A DNA stretch of 33,829 nucleotides from a virus, in IMG/VR virus record IMGVR_UViG_3300017971_000575, positions 1 through 33,829 of that record; one strand, written 5' to 3'. The translations under genes were made by a program, and so were the position numbers. Below are positions 24,520 to 29,975 of this stretch, one piece after another (positions within the stretch are counted from its first letter, which is position 1; each line of letters starts with the position of its first letter). The notes beneath the pieces were generated by a model, which saw only the letters and a program-made list of their open reading frames with translations, had not been told where the DNA came from and made no database searches.

Positions 24520-24816
24520 TCACCCTCCCATCAGTTTATTGCGAGGATCAGGCGGGATGCGGCTCAAGCTGAAATGCATCTGCTTCACTCGCGTATGTCG
24601 TTCGGTCTTGGTCATCGGCGGTCCCATCGGGTCAGCTTGCATCGTCCGTAACATCCGATTCTCCATCTCCTTGAGTCGGTTCATGTCAGCAGTGGGCCAC
24701 AGTTTCTTGTAGTACCGTACCCACATATTACCCTCAGTGACAGCAAGCCGTATACCCTTTCGCATAGGCCCACTGCCGTTGTCACCACGGTTGGGGCCTA
24801 CAGGTTGGTGCATCAT
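24520..24816 (-). CDS. Unknown small protein, 98 aa
   Basis: The ATG at 24816 overlaps the upstream stop (ATGA) and the stop lies one base before the next gene's start region. It is a basic, Met-rich protein (MNRLKEMENRMLRTMQ, KTERHTRVKQMHFSLSRIP) with a Pro-rich end. No domain is recognised. The coupled overlaps and good ribosome site support its being translated. Confidence 0.52.
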   Translation of the reverse strand: MMHQPVGPNRGDNGSGPMRKGIRLAVTEGNMWVRYYKKLWPTADMNRLKEMENRMLRTMQADPMGPPMTKTERHTRVKQMHFSLSRIPPDPRNKLMGG

Positions 24817-24989
24817 TGTTTGACCCCCTTACTTTTTTCAGTGAACACACGCCAACAACCGTCGCAGTCCATGCGTGGTTTGCGTTGCCCGGTATAAGTT
24901 TTGTGAAGTGGGCAAGGCTTGATTGGGATCAGGTTACCGTACCCGTCGTATCTCATCATGGCTTCCGGTGCAATGTCAACGTCTCTCAT
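24813..24989 (-). CDS. Small zinc-ribbon-like protein, 58 aa
   Basis: The start MRDVDIAPEAMM at 24989 has AAGGAGG 6-10 bases upstream, so it is preferred over the longer open frame. Residues about 25-50 carry KPCPLHK and DCDGCWRVF, four metal ligands in CxxH/CxxC spacing that suit a small zinc ribbon. The rest is basic. The function is unknown. Its start overlaps the previous stop and its own stop overlaps the next start (ATGA). Confidence 0.62.
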   Translation of the reverse strand: MRDVDIAPEAMMRYDGYGNLIPIKPCPLHKTYTGQRKPRMDCDGCWRVFTEKSKGVKQ

Positions 24990-25237
24990 TGCTTGTCCTC
25001 CTTCAGTCTGGCCTTGAGCAGTCGGATGACTTCTTCGATGATCTTGTTGCGATTCCATGCCCCGCTCTGGCAGGTCAGTTGCTTCCACCACCGGGCGACG
25101 AGTTGTTCTGCCAAGTGTGTGCGGGCTGGTGGTCTCAGTCTTTTCATGGTTCTCGGTACCTCCACTTTGGTCATGTCATTACGGCCCATCGCTCTGCCAG
25201 CGAAGAAAGCCTGCTTACGTCGCATGCTCTCGGTCAT
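24986..25237 (-). CDS. Unknown basic protein, 83 aa
   Basis: The start (MTESMRRKQAFFAG) overlaps the stop of the 58-aa gene upstream (ATGA), and the stop overlaps the next start. The ribosome site is weak (GAGGG), consistent with translational coupling. The protein is helical and rich in Arg/Lys (RRKQAFFAGRAMGR, RTHLAEQLVARWWKQL, IIEEVIRLLKARLKED). No family is recognised; a nucleic-acid-binding role is possible from charge alone. Confidence 0.52.
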   Translation of the reverse strand: MTESMRRKQAFFAGRAMGRNDMTKVEVPRTMKRLRPPARTHLAEQLVARWWKQLTCQSGAWNRNKIIEEVIRLLKARLKEDKQ

Positions 25238-25410
25238 GTCTGTATTACCCTCAGTTTGCTCTCGTGATTGGCGAACAGGTTGATGCGTAGTACTCCACCG
25301 TCATGCCTGATACGCAGGGTACGCACTACAGTGTCACTGTCCTTCAGCTTGTGCGGTTCGTTCAGTTCCAGCTTGTCAATGTCGTGTATCTCGATGCTGT
25401 CAAACGCCAT
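25234..25410 (-). CDS. Unknown small protein, 58 aa
   Basis: A frame just under the usual size cutoff: MAFDSIEIHDIDKLELNEPH to NHESKLRVIQT, with AGGAGGAG before ATG 25410. Both ends overlap neighbours (ATGA-type), so it fills the space exactly. The sequence is beta-rich (VVRTLRIRHDGGVLRINLF) and slightly basic. No family is recognised. Overlaps and ribosome site make it very likely to be translated. Confidence 0.66.
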   Translation of the reverse strand: MAFDSIEIHDIDKLELNEPHKLKDSDTVVRTLRIRHDGGVLRINLFANHESKLRVIQT

Positions 25411-25604
25411 CACTCCTCCTTCAACACTTCGCCGTCTTCACTGATGTACCCTTGGTCGATGAGAGCACGGGCATTCCGACCGTAACTCCCTTGCAGTGTC
25501 CATGCCTGACCAGACTTGATCAGGTCAGCGAACAGGTGCAGTGTGCCTTTGAAGTCAAGCTCACCTGACTCGAACGCGATGATGCGTGTCACTGTATCGG
25601 TCAT
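25410..25604 (-). CDS. Conserved small phage protein (DUF7417-like), 64 aa
   Basis: The pattern MTDTVTRIIAFESGELDFKG, LHLFADLIKSGQAWTLQGSY and GRNARALIDQGYI resembles a family of small phage proteins I recall as FESGEL...LFxxLIxSGxAWxLQGxYGRxAxxLIxxG, catalogued as DUF7417. GAGGAGGGAGTC lies before ATG 25604. It is a compact alpha/beta protein with no catalytic residues. The function is unknown; the family name is from memory. Confidence 0.68.
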   Translation of the reverse strand: MTDTVTRIIAFESGELDFKGTLHLFADLIKSGQAWTLQGSYGRNARALIDQGYISEDGEVLKEE

Positions 25605-25780
25605 GACTCCCTCCTCAGCACCCAGTTAATAGCGGTCAGCAGCGTACGGCCAAGGGCAGTCTGCTGCATGAAGCGGTCGAACCTGTCACCCCTACTCGGT
25701 TTCGGCGGGGTCTGGAACTTGTCCGTCCACTGCCAACGGTACATGCTACGACGACGCAGGCGTCTCATGGTTGAACACAT
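25601..25780 (-). CDS. Unknown very basic protein, 59 aa
   Basis: ATG 25780 (MCSTMRRLRRRS) has AAAGGAG at suitable spacing; the longer open frame upstream overlaps the next gene and is not used. The N-terminus is Arg-rich and the rest is helical with aromatic residues (RWQWTDKFQTP, RFMQQTALGRTLLTAINWVL). No family. The charge suggests nucleic-acid contact. The stop overlaps the next start (ATGA). Confidence 0.55.
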   Translation of the reverse strand: MCSTMRRLRRRSMYRWQWTDKFQTPPKPSRGDRFDRFMQQTALGRTLLTAINWVLRRES

Positions 25781-26045
25781 CTGGGTACTCCTTTCTGAGC
25801 CTGTCAAGCTCGGCCTGATGTAGATCACGCAATTTCTCGATTGCACTGTACATTTGAGTGACCACCTCATACGGGCTAGTATGGCACGGCAATTTGCATG
25901 TCACCTGACAGTATCTGTATACCGCACGATCTCCATCACGCCCATGCGTTGTCACCTCACAGAACCTGTCCCCGAACACGAGGTCAAGGTATCGTATCAG
26001 TTTGGCATGACTCCAGTAGCTACGCTTCGTGTCTAAACTCTTCAC
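25746..26045 (-). CDS. Unknown protein, 99 aa, GTG start
   Basis: There is no ATG at a suitable place. GTG 26045 is used because it overlaps the upstream stop (GTGA) and lies 7 bases after GGAGG. The protein begins KSLDTKRSYWSHAKLIRYL and continues FGDRFCEVTTHGRDGDRAVY and YRYCQVTCKLPCHTSPYEVV, with four Cys, then a charged helix (IEKLRDLHQAELDRLRKEY). The Cys pairs may bind zinc. The function is unknown. Confidence 0.6.
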   Translation of the reverse strand: MKSLDTKRSYWSHAKLIRYLDLVFGDRFCEVTTHGRDGDRAVYRYCQVTCKLPCHTSPYEVVTQMYSAIEKLRDLHQAELDRLRKEYPDVFNHETPASS

Positions 26046-26338
26046 ATCCACACCTCCTCCATCATCTCCATTGCACGCTGTGATCTGTCCTGCCAACCCG
26101 GTGAGTTGGAGTTGAACCACGGACCACCACGCTTGGTGAAGATTGACATCACGAGAGCCAACGAATAAGCCTCTTCCACCAGCTTACATTCGTCGTAGAC
26201 GGTGACGCCGGTTCTCGTTGGACGTGAATACAAAGCGTCTTTGAATCGCTTGAGTCTGGTGTTGAACTCTCCGACGTTTTCCACGGTCGATCCGCTGCTT
26301 CTTCTCTTTTTCTTTGGTGGTGGTGGGGGTGGTCGCAT
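26042..26338 (-). CDS. Unknown protein, 98 aa
   Basis: The ATG at 26338 (MRPPPPPPKKKRRSS) follows GAGGTGACACA. A Pro run then Lys/Arg run opens the protein; the rest is helical (FNTRLKRFKDALYS, CKLVEEAYSLALVMSIFT, SQRAMEMMEEVWM). It shares 190 bases with the next gene upstream in another frame (26149-26499). Its C-terminal half looks like a folded protein, so it is probably real. No function is assigned. Confidence 0.58.
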   Translation of the reverse strand: MRPPPPPPKKKRRSSGSTVENVGEFNTRLKRFKDALYSRPTRTGVTVYDECKLVEEAYSLALVMSIFTKRGGPWFNSNSPGWQDRSQRAMEMMEEVWM

Positions 26339-26499
26339 TGTGTCACCTCGTACGCTCTCTGAAAGAACAGTTTGCACTTGCTACAGTGGTTGAGTGACGG
26401 TCGGCCAACCCACCACCAGTGGTACTCACCACATCTCGGGCATACGGTCCAGTAGTGTGTGCCCATGCCAGTCGATGTCTTGACCACGATCACTTTCAT
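26149..26499 (-). CDS. Zinc-ribbon protein with extended overlapping tail, 116 aa
   Basis: ATG 26499 (MKVIVVKTSTGMG) overlaps the previous stop (ATGA) with GGGAG upstream. Residues 15-40 form a zinc ribbon (TVCPRCGEYHWWW to HCSKCKLFF). From about residue 50 onward the frame runs through the start of the 98-aa gene for 190 bases and turns His/Ser/Lys-rich, typical of an overprinted or readthrough tail. The real stop may be earlier if there is a base error, since a TGA in another frame lies exactly before the next start. The front half is convincing; the tail is doubtful. Confidence 0.52.
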   Translation of the reverse strand: MKVIVVKTSTGMGTHYWTVCPRCGEYHWWWVGRPSLNHCSKCKLFFQRAYEVTQCDHPHHHQRKREEAADRPWKTSESSTPDSSDSKTLCIHVQREPASPSTTNVSWWKRLIRWLS

Positions 26500-26921
26500 T
26501 TCAGTGCATCTCCCGTCATTGCCTGCCACACCCTGTACATGCTGCGAATCTTGTTGTAGAACTGAATCGGGTGCTCACCCCAGTGACAGTGGGGGTCCTG
26601 ACAGTTGAACTTAGGGTCAACGAGCTTCGCCGGACAGTGCTTGCAGGTCTTTTCATGAGCCTCAGCGATGGGGTAAGGGTAAATGTGAATACTGCCAGCA
26701 CCAAACTCTTCGACATTCCTGTCGAACGCATACGCACAGAACCAGCAGTCGTGCTGAATCGACTGAGCGTACGGCAAAACCTTTTTCAGGTAATGCGTCT
26801 TCATTTCTGAGATCGACTCAACCTTCCCTTCGTGACGTATCCTGTCATAGATGTGCCGCCACATGCGGTGACACCTCACCCATGCGTTGTTGAGTGTCAG
26901 TGTTTCTTTTGATGCTTTCAT
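26496..26921 (-). CDS. Cys/His-rich zinc-binding protein, 141 aa
   Basis: ATG 26921 (MKASKETLTLNNAW) has GGAGAAAGTGAC upstream. The protein is helical at first (WVRCHRMWRHIYDRIRHEG), then shows DCWFCAYAF, TCKHCPAKL, and NCQDPHCHWG, giving at least seven Cys plus His in three pairs. This suits two zinc ions in a compact zinc-finger-like protein. Ends in WQAMTGDALK. No family is named. It sits in a run of zinc proteins with unknown roles. Confidence 0.62.
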   Translation of the reverse strand: MKASKETLTLNNAWVRCHRMWRHIYDRIRHEGKVESISEMKTHYLKKVLPYAQSIQHDCWFCAYAFDRNVEEFGAGSIHIYPYPIAEAHEKTCKHCPAKLVDPKFNCQDPHCHWGEHPIQFYNKIRSMYRVWQAMTGDALK

Positions 26922-26922
26922 G

Positions 26923-27168
26923 TCACTTTCTCCACTTGAATGCCCACTTACCTGTTTCCCCGGCCAAGTGTCCATACCGGACGATGTAATGCCACCCTCT
27001 GGGCCAGCCGTCAACGTTGCTCAGCTTCCAAGCACGCTTCTCTTTCAGCCGTATGATGAGGATGATGCAGCCCAGATAGAAGACGTTAGTGTGCGGGTGA
27101 GGTCGGTACCCAAACGAGAACCCGTTGCTCCAGATGAAAGTCACCCGCTTGGTCTTCTTCACGTACAT
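26923..27168 (-). CDS. Small basic aromatic protein, 81 aa
   Basis: The start MYVKKTKRVTF at 27168 has GGAGGATGAT 4-8 bases upstream; the longer frame is rejected because it overlaps the previous gene. It contains a hydrophobic stretch (VFYLGCIILIIRLK) that could be one membrane-contacting or buried strand, then many Trp/Arg/Gly (WPRGWHYIVRYGH, GKWAFKWRK). Its stop lies one base before the next start. No family is recognised. Confidence 0.56.
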   Translation of the reverse strand: MYVKKTKRVTFIWSNGFSFGYRPHPHTNVFYLGCIILIIRLKEKRAWKLSNVDGWPRGWHYIVRYGHLAGETGKWAFKWRK

Positions 27169-27169
27169 A

Positions 27170-27337
27170 TCATCCTCCAAACTGGTAGTACACCACTGCG
27201 ATGTAGGTCCCATCATCTTCCGGGTACATTTCAGCATCCACGATGGCGTAGTTGCCGTTCCGTTGGAAATTGCCCACATCCAGGTTCAGGTGGGCCAGCG
27301 ATTTGGAATGAAAGAACTTCACGTAAACCTTGTCCAT
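27170..27337 (-). CDS. Unknown small protein, 55 aa
   Basis: The ATG at 27337 follows GGAGGGTGAC, whose TGA is the stop of the upstream microprotein; its stop TGA lies inside the ribosome site of the next gene. The sequence is beta-rich (DKVYVKFFHSKSLAHLNL, YAIVDAEMYPEDDGTYIAVV). Small and acidic, no motif. Good coupling on both sides supports it. The function is unknown. Confidence 0.58.
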   Translation of the reverse strand: MDKVYVKFFHSKSLAHLNLDVGNFQRNGNYAIVDAEMYPEDDGTYIAVVYYQFGG

Positions 27338-27338
27338 G

Positions 27339-27428
27339 TCACCCTCCAAAGTAGTGCTGCACCAGCACGATACCAGTGCCAATTGCGAAACAGATGCTCC
27401 CTGTCAGGTAGAACCAATACGGTGTCAT
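27339..27428 (-). CDS. 29-aa single-helix membrane microprotein
   Basis: A 29-codon frame starting MTPYWFYLTGS, followed by ICFAIGTGIVLVQHY and ending FGG. The middle is one hydrophobic helix of about 18 residues with Gly spacing, so it probably sits in a membrane. Its ATG overlaps the previous stop (ATGA) and its stop lies inside the next gene's ribosome site (GGAGGGTGACATG). GGGAG lies 5 bases before the ATG. It is the second of three such microproteins in the leftward block. The function is unknown. Confidence 0.62.
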   Translation of the reverse strand: MTPYWFYLTGSICFAIGTGIVLVQHYFGG

Positions 27429-27979
27429 GCCCACTCCCATCTCATCTGCCTGTCATCCTCTGCCGCACTGAGGAACGAACTAGGCTTGAATCCAGCTTTC
27501 AGTCGTGTCACGGTCCACGCAGCGGCCTGATATTCACACGGTTCACACCCGTGCTTACGTGCACAGTCTTTGACCTTACGTTCCAGTTCTCGGTACAGTG
27601 ACTTGGACAGTCGTTGGTGCTCGACGTCGAAGTACTTGCACATCCACACGTCGATGGTCACGACATTGAAGTCACCTTTCAGGTTGGCTGCAAACCGCTG
27701 TACCTTTGGGCCAGACAAGGGCTCTCTGTTGAACGCTCTGATCACGTTCGGGTGGTGCGTTTTCATGGGGGCCAACCACAACGCAACCACCCCATCTGCC
27801 CTCCATTTCTCGTACAGTCTGCACGCAGCCCGCCAGTTCTTCTTCACCGATACACGCGGCGAAGTCGCAGCCAGAACGTCAGCGAATAGATCAGCATCCT
27901 CACCGAACTCACGGACCAAACGTTCATGGGCTCGGTGGTACCAACCACCGTATCGCTTGATGTCCAGCTTTGTCACCAT
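27425..27979 (-). CDS. Conserved phage protein, DUF7178/DNA-glycosylase-fold-like
   Basis: A 184-residue protein with GGAGGTGTGAC before ATG 27979. The sequence GGWYHRAHERLVREFGED, ADLFADVLAATSPRVSVKKN, LSGPKVQRFAANLKGD, VVTIDVWMCKYF and YQAAAWTVTRL follows a family I recall in phages as DUF7178. The helical layout with AATSPR and a conserved VTxDxWM resembles helix-hairpin-helix base-excision enzymes, but catalytic residues are not certain. It may act on modified bases or on phage DNA. The family and fold statements are from memory. Confidence 0.6.
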   Translation of the reverse strand: MVTKLDIKRYGGWYHRAHERLVREFGEDADLFADVLAATSPRVSVKKNWRAACRLYEKWRADGVVALWLAPMKTHHPNVIRAFNREPLSGPKVQRFAANLKGDFNVVTIDVWMCKYFDVEHQRLSKSLYRELERKVKDCARKHGCEPCEYQAAAWTVTRLKAGFKPSSFLSAAEDDRQMRWEWA

Positions 27980-27980
27980 G

Positions 27981-28259
27981 TCACACCTCCATGCACGCGA
28001 CTCCCCTGCATGTCACGAGCACCTGCTCTTGCTTGTTCTGCTTCTTGATGTCCCAGGCCAGATCGAGCACATCGTCCTGCTGACCAAAATCACAGATGAT
28101 CTCGATCACTAGGGCACGTTCGCTCTGACCACCAAACCATCCTTCACCCTTGTAGATGGTGAAATTGGGGAACCTTTCAGTCACCCTGTTGACAGTCTGA
28201 TGGTAGTTCACGTTCTCCGTGTAGATGCGGAGACACACACGGTCTGTCGCTTTCGCCAC
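27981..28259 (-). CDS. Unknown protein, 92 aa, GTG start
   Basis: The first codons after AAAGGAGG are GTG; GTG 28259 at 7 bases gives AKATDRVCLRIYTENVNY. The protein is an alternating strand/helix fold (CLRIYTENVNYHQTVNRV, RALVIEIICDFGQQDDV, LDLAWDIKKQNK, QEQVLVTCRGVACMEV). No family is named. Its start region overlaps the previous small gene by about 83 bases. The stop lies one base before the DUF7178-like gene. Confidence 0.58.
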   Translation of the reverse strand: MAKATDRVCLRIYTENVNYHQTVNRVTERFPNFTIYKGEGWFGGQSERALVIEIICDFGQQDDVLDLAWDIKKQNKQEQVLVTCRGVACMEV

Positions 28260-28383
28260 GACCACACCTCCTTTCACCATGAGTCAACATCCAGTTGTCC
28301 CAGTCCTCCATAGACCAGTATGCTGTACAGGTCGGAGGGACCAGGAACGCCATGTGTCTGCATGTTCTGCACTGTGGGTTCAT
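28177..28383 (-). CDS. Small Cys-rich protein, 68 aa
   Basis: The ATG at 28383 overlaps the upstream stop (ATGA) with AAGGACAGAGC before it. It starts MNPQCRTCRHMAFLVPPTC, three Cys and a His arranged like a half zinc finger, followed by WSMEDWDNWMLTHGERR. The last 27 residues overlap the next gene in another frame and look less ordered. A TGA in another frame lies just before the next gene's ribosome site, so a one-base shift or a natural overlap is possible. The first 40 residues are likely real. Confidence 0.52.
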   Translation of the reverse strand: MNPQCRTCRHMAFLVPPTCTAYWSMEDWDNWMLTHGERRCGRGESDRPCVSPHLHGERELPSDCQQGD

Positions 28384-28580
28384 GCTCTGTCCTTATACTT
28401 TTCCTCATAACACTCAGGGCACAGGTAGGTGAAGGAGAACAACCCGGCTACCCACCCTTGAGTGACAGCCATACTCCATACCCGCACCTTGCTGCACTGG
28501 AAGCAGCAGATCGAAACGCTGTCGCCAAAGCGTGACGCACACTTCGTCAGTGGGTCACCCAGATTGTACATTGTCCTCAT
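28380..28580 (-). CDS. Zinc-ribbon-like protein, 66 aa
   Basis: ATG 28580 (MRTMYNLGDPLTKC) follows GAGGTGAAGC. Cysteines appear as SICCFQCSK near residue 25 and LCPECYEE near 55, two CxxC knuckles that would hold zinc, separated by an aromatic strand region (VWSMAVTQGWVAGLFSF). The stop overlaps the next start (ATGA). It is typical of small phage zinc proteins. The function is unknown. Confidence 0.62.
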   Translation of the reverse strand: MRTMYNLGDPLTKCASRFGDSVSICCFQCSKVRVWSMAVTQGWVAGLFSFTYLCPECYEEKYKDRA

Positions 28581-28588
28581 GCTTCACC

Positions 28589-28792
28589 TCAATCCTCGAT
28601 TATCAACGTACGGTACATCATTGGCACTTTGTTGATGTCATTGACGTCCATGGTCAAAACCCATCGTGTCTGCAATGGGTCCAGCCGTTCATTGACTGGC
28701 TTTGCGTGAAATTCTAGTCCCTCCATGACCAGACAGCATACTATGTCACACATGTTCTCTGACCGTATCAGTGTCTTATGCGGCTGCTCCAT
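28589..28792 (-). CDS. Unknown small protein, 67 aa
   Basis: Starts at ATG 28792 after AAGGAGCAAGTGAC. The protein begins MEQPHKTLIRSENMC and continues DIVCCLVMEGLEFHAKPVNE, RWVLTMDVNDINKVPMMYRT and LIIED. Strand-rich, no motif. It is the first gene after the 345-base noncoding stretch that carries tRNA-like structures, so it would be at the 5' end of any transcript cut at those structures. Confidence 0.55.
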   Translation of the reverse strand: MEQPHKTLIRSENMCDIVCCLVMEGLEFHAKPVNERLDPLQTRWVLTMDVNDINKVPMMYRTLIIED

Positions 28793-28823
28793 GTCACTTG
28801 CTCCTTGAAGTTTAGTGCTGCCC

Positions 28824-28908
28824 CGTTTATTCTCTCCCCGTAGGGTTGTAGGCGTGGACAGACTCTCAGTGACGCCTCGTTGTTCGGCCTAATGGCCTAC
28901 AATAAACG
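28824..28908 (-). ncRNA. Nested long-helix RNA structure next to tRNA-like element
   Basis: On the minus strand CGTTTATT (28908-28901) pairs with AATAAACG (28831-28824), and overlapping it TTGTAGGC (28902-28895) pairs with GCCTACAA (28853-28846). Together they give about 14 base pairs broken by a 14-base bulge on one side. The inside (28854-28894) can fold further. It begins right after the tRNA-like acceptor stem at 28911. The sequence GCTGCCCCG occurs at both 28908-28916 and 28817-28825, so the acceptor 3' strand is duplicated. No known RNA family is recognised. Confidence 0.5.
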
Positions 28909-28910
28909 CT

Positions 28911-29048
28911 GCCCCGGACAGGAGTCGAACCTGCTTCTGTACCGAATGGCCTGTTAGGCAAGCGTCCCCACCTAACCCTGGACGTATGTCACGTGCCACA
29001 GTCCCAGCGAGGGCTCGTATCGGCCGCATTCCACAATGCTACCGGGGC
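28911..29048 (-). ncRNA. tRNA-like element with about 70-nt insertion in anticodon loop
   Basis: Read on the minus strand, GCCCCGG (29048-29042) pairs with CCGGGGC (28917-28911) as a 7-bp acceptor stem. The T-arm is GCAGG-TTCGACT-CCTGT (28934-28918) with no bulge. After the 5' strand come T8-A9, a D-stem-like GCAT/ATGC with GG in the loop, one base, then GCCGA, which pairs with TCGGT (28945-28941) as an anticodon stem. Between the two halves of that stem lie about 70 bases that fold on their own instead of a 7-base loop. No CCA is encoded. It is either a tRNA interrupted by a very small insertion, or a tRNA-shaped RNA with another job. Confidence 0.5.
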
Positions 29049-29076
29049 ATCAAAAGGTCCTAGTGATAGTCCAAAA

Positions 29077-29123
29077 GGGACACGGAGGGAATCGAACCCT
29101 CTCTGGTTTAGCCATTGTGTCCC
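29077..29123 (-). ncRNA. Shrunken tRNA-like element A (47 nt)
   Basis: On the minus strand: GGGACAC, then AATGGCTAAACCAGA, then T-arm GAGGG-TTCGATT-CCCTC, one bulged C, then GTGTCCC pairing with the start, followed by TTTT. The acceptor-like stem is 7 bp and the T-stem 5 bp, all Watson-Crick, with a canonical T-loop. The linker can form a tiny TGG-CTAAA-CCA hairpin. There is no D-arm and no normal anticodon arm. Acceptor plus T-arm is the known minimal substrate shape for RNase P. It lies between a 78-aa gene and the longer tRNA-like element. Confidence 0.62.
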
Positions 29124-29137
29124 ACTTTCAGGGGATG

Positions 29138-29374
29138 CTAAATCTCCACCCACTCCAACTTCTGTTTCTCGACGGTCAGGCCGAAGTTCCTGGCTGCAAT
29201 CTTGGGGCTTCTCGTAACCATGCAGTCATGAATCTTATGCAGGTATTGCACCATGGCGTCACCTGCACAGGTAGCCATGAACTTAACCCCGTTCACCTTG
29301 TACGGTTTCTTCTCTGCCGCGACTCGTCGCCCAGAGGGCATGCGGCGTTTTCGTATACAGCCATGCGGTGTCAT
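29138..29374 (-). CDS. Unknown small basic protein, 78 aa
   Basis: ATG 29374 has GAGGAGAGTGAC upstream. The N-terminus is very basic (CIRKRRMPSGRRVAAEKKP), followed by helical and strand segments (VKFMATCAGDAMVQYLHK, IHDCMVTRSPKIAARNFGL, VEKQKLEWVEI). No family is recognised. The gene ends 14 bases before the shrunken tRNA-like element A. Confidence 0.55.
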   Translation of the reverse strand: MTPHGCIRKRRMPSGRRVAAEKKPYKVNGVKFMATCAGDAMVQYLHKIHDCMVTRSPKIAARNFGLTVEKQKLEWVEI

Positions 29375-29384
29375 GTCACTCTCC

Positions 29385-29600
29385 TCAAGCCAACTTGAAG
29401 GCCCGGATACATCCCGGCATGTCGGACTTCCTTGCCCGTTTTCTGATGTCCTTGATCCGTGACATCGCTGCTCTGAGTACTGACTTGCTCAGCGGCTTCC
29501 GACCACGTGCTGTGTGGATGGGATCATGGTTCCCACCACTCAGGTCACTGGATGTCCACGCTGGCTTCAGCACGTTCTCGATGGGGCGTCTGATCTTCAT
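29385..29600 (-). CDS. Unknown basic protein, 71 aa
   Basis: The ATG at 29600 follows GAGGAGCAACG. The sequence is basic and helical (KIRRPIENVLKPAW, KSVLRAAMSRIKDIRKRARK), with a Gly/Asn/His turn (DLSGGNHDP) between. It overlaps the end of the upstream gene by 56 bases in another frame. A nucleic-acid-binding role is suggested by charge only. Confidence 0.53.
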   Translation of the reverse strand: MKIRRPIENVLKPAWTSSDLSGGNHDPIHTARGRKPLSKSVLRAAMSRIKDIRKRARKSDMPGCIRAFKLA

Positions 29601-29823
29601 CGTTGCTCCTCAAATTCCGTATGTGACGTTGTGCAGTACAGTGGTGAAGCTCAAACAAAGAACAAATGTAGTAGTCCAAGTCTGGGTACTGACTCTGCTG
29701 TTCGTGTACCCATATCAGTGCTTCCTGATAAGACTCAAACACATCTTCATGTAGTTCAGGCTTGAACTCCTCCAAGTACCCATTGGTAAGCACCACATAA
29801 GTACCTTTGCCTGCTCGTTTCAT
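29545..29823 (-). CDS. Unknown protein, 92 aa
   Basis: Starts at ATG 29823 with AGGAGCAACG, sharing bases with the upstream stop (ATGA). The first 60 residues look folded (GTYVVLTNGYLEEFKPELHE, VFESYQEALIWVHEQQSQY, LDYYICSLFELHHC). The last 19 residues run over the next gene's start in another frame and are charged and disordered. The real protein may end sooner if there is a base error, as a TGA in another frame lies at the next ribosome site. No family is recognised. Confidence 0.55.
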   Translation of the reverse strand: MKRAGKGTYVVLTNGYLEEFKPELHEDVFESYQEALIWVHEQQSQYPDLDYYICSLFELHHCTAQRHIRNLRSNDEDQTPHRERAEASVDIQ

Positions 29824-29975
29824 CGTTGCTCCTGTGATTCAATGACCTTGTGCATTGCTCTGCATCCGTGGGGGCATGTGGCGTCATCGTCCACCATGCA
29901 CCCATACGGGCAGAACGTCGGGAACAGACCCGTGTCCTCGTCTTCTCTTGCGAACGCGGTGATGTCCTGACTCAT
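29820..29975 (-). CDS. Small Cys-rich protein, 51 aa
   Basis: A 51-codon frame just under usual cutoffs: it starts MSQDITAFAREDEDTG, then FCPYGCMVDDDATCPHGC, and ends HKVIESQEQR. CxxxC and CxxxC plus His suit one small zinc site. GGAGAAACCCCT lies before ATG 29975; both start and stop overlap the neighbours (ATGA). It is very likely translated. The function is unknown. Confidence 0.66.
   Translation of the reverse strand: MSQDITAFAREDEDTGLFPTFCPYGCMVDDDATCPHGCRAMHKVIESQEQR

Larger units (their letters stand above)
28793..29137. other. Noncoding stretch filled with structured RNA candidates
   Basis: No convincing protein gene lies here on either strand. On the minus strand it holds, in transcription order, the shrunken tRNA-like element at 29077-29123, the 138-base tRNA-like element at 28911-29048, and a nested inverted repeat at 28824-28908. 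The ribosome site of the next gene lies at 28797-28805. Confidence 0.7.

Noticed and set aside
28911-29048. tmRNA (ssrA)
   Set aside because: The acceptor and T-arm fit a tRNA-like domain, but the 5' end does not start with GGGG, no tag-coding frame ending in Ala-Ala is seen, and the total is far shorter than known tmRNAs.
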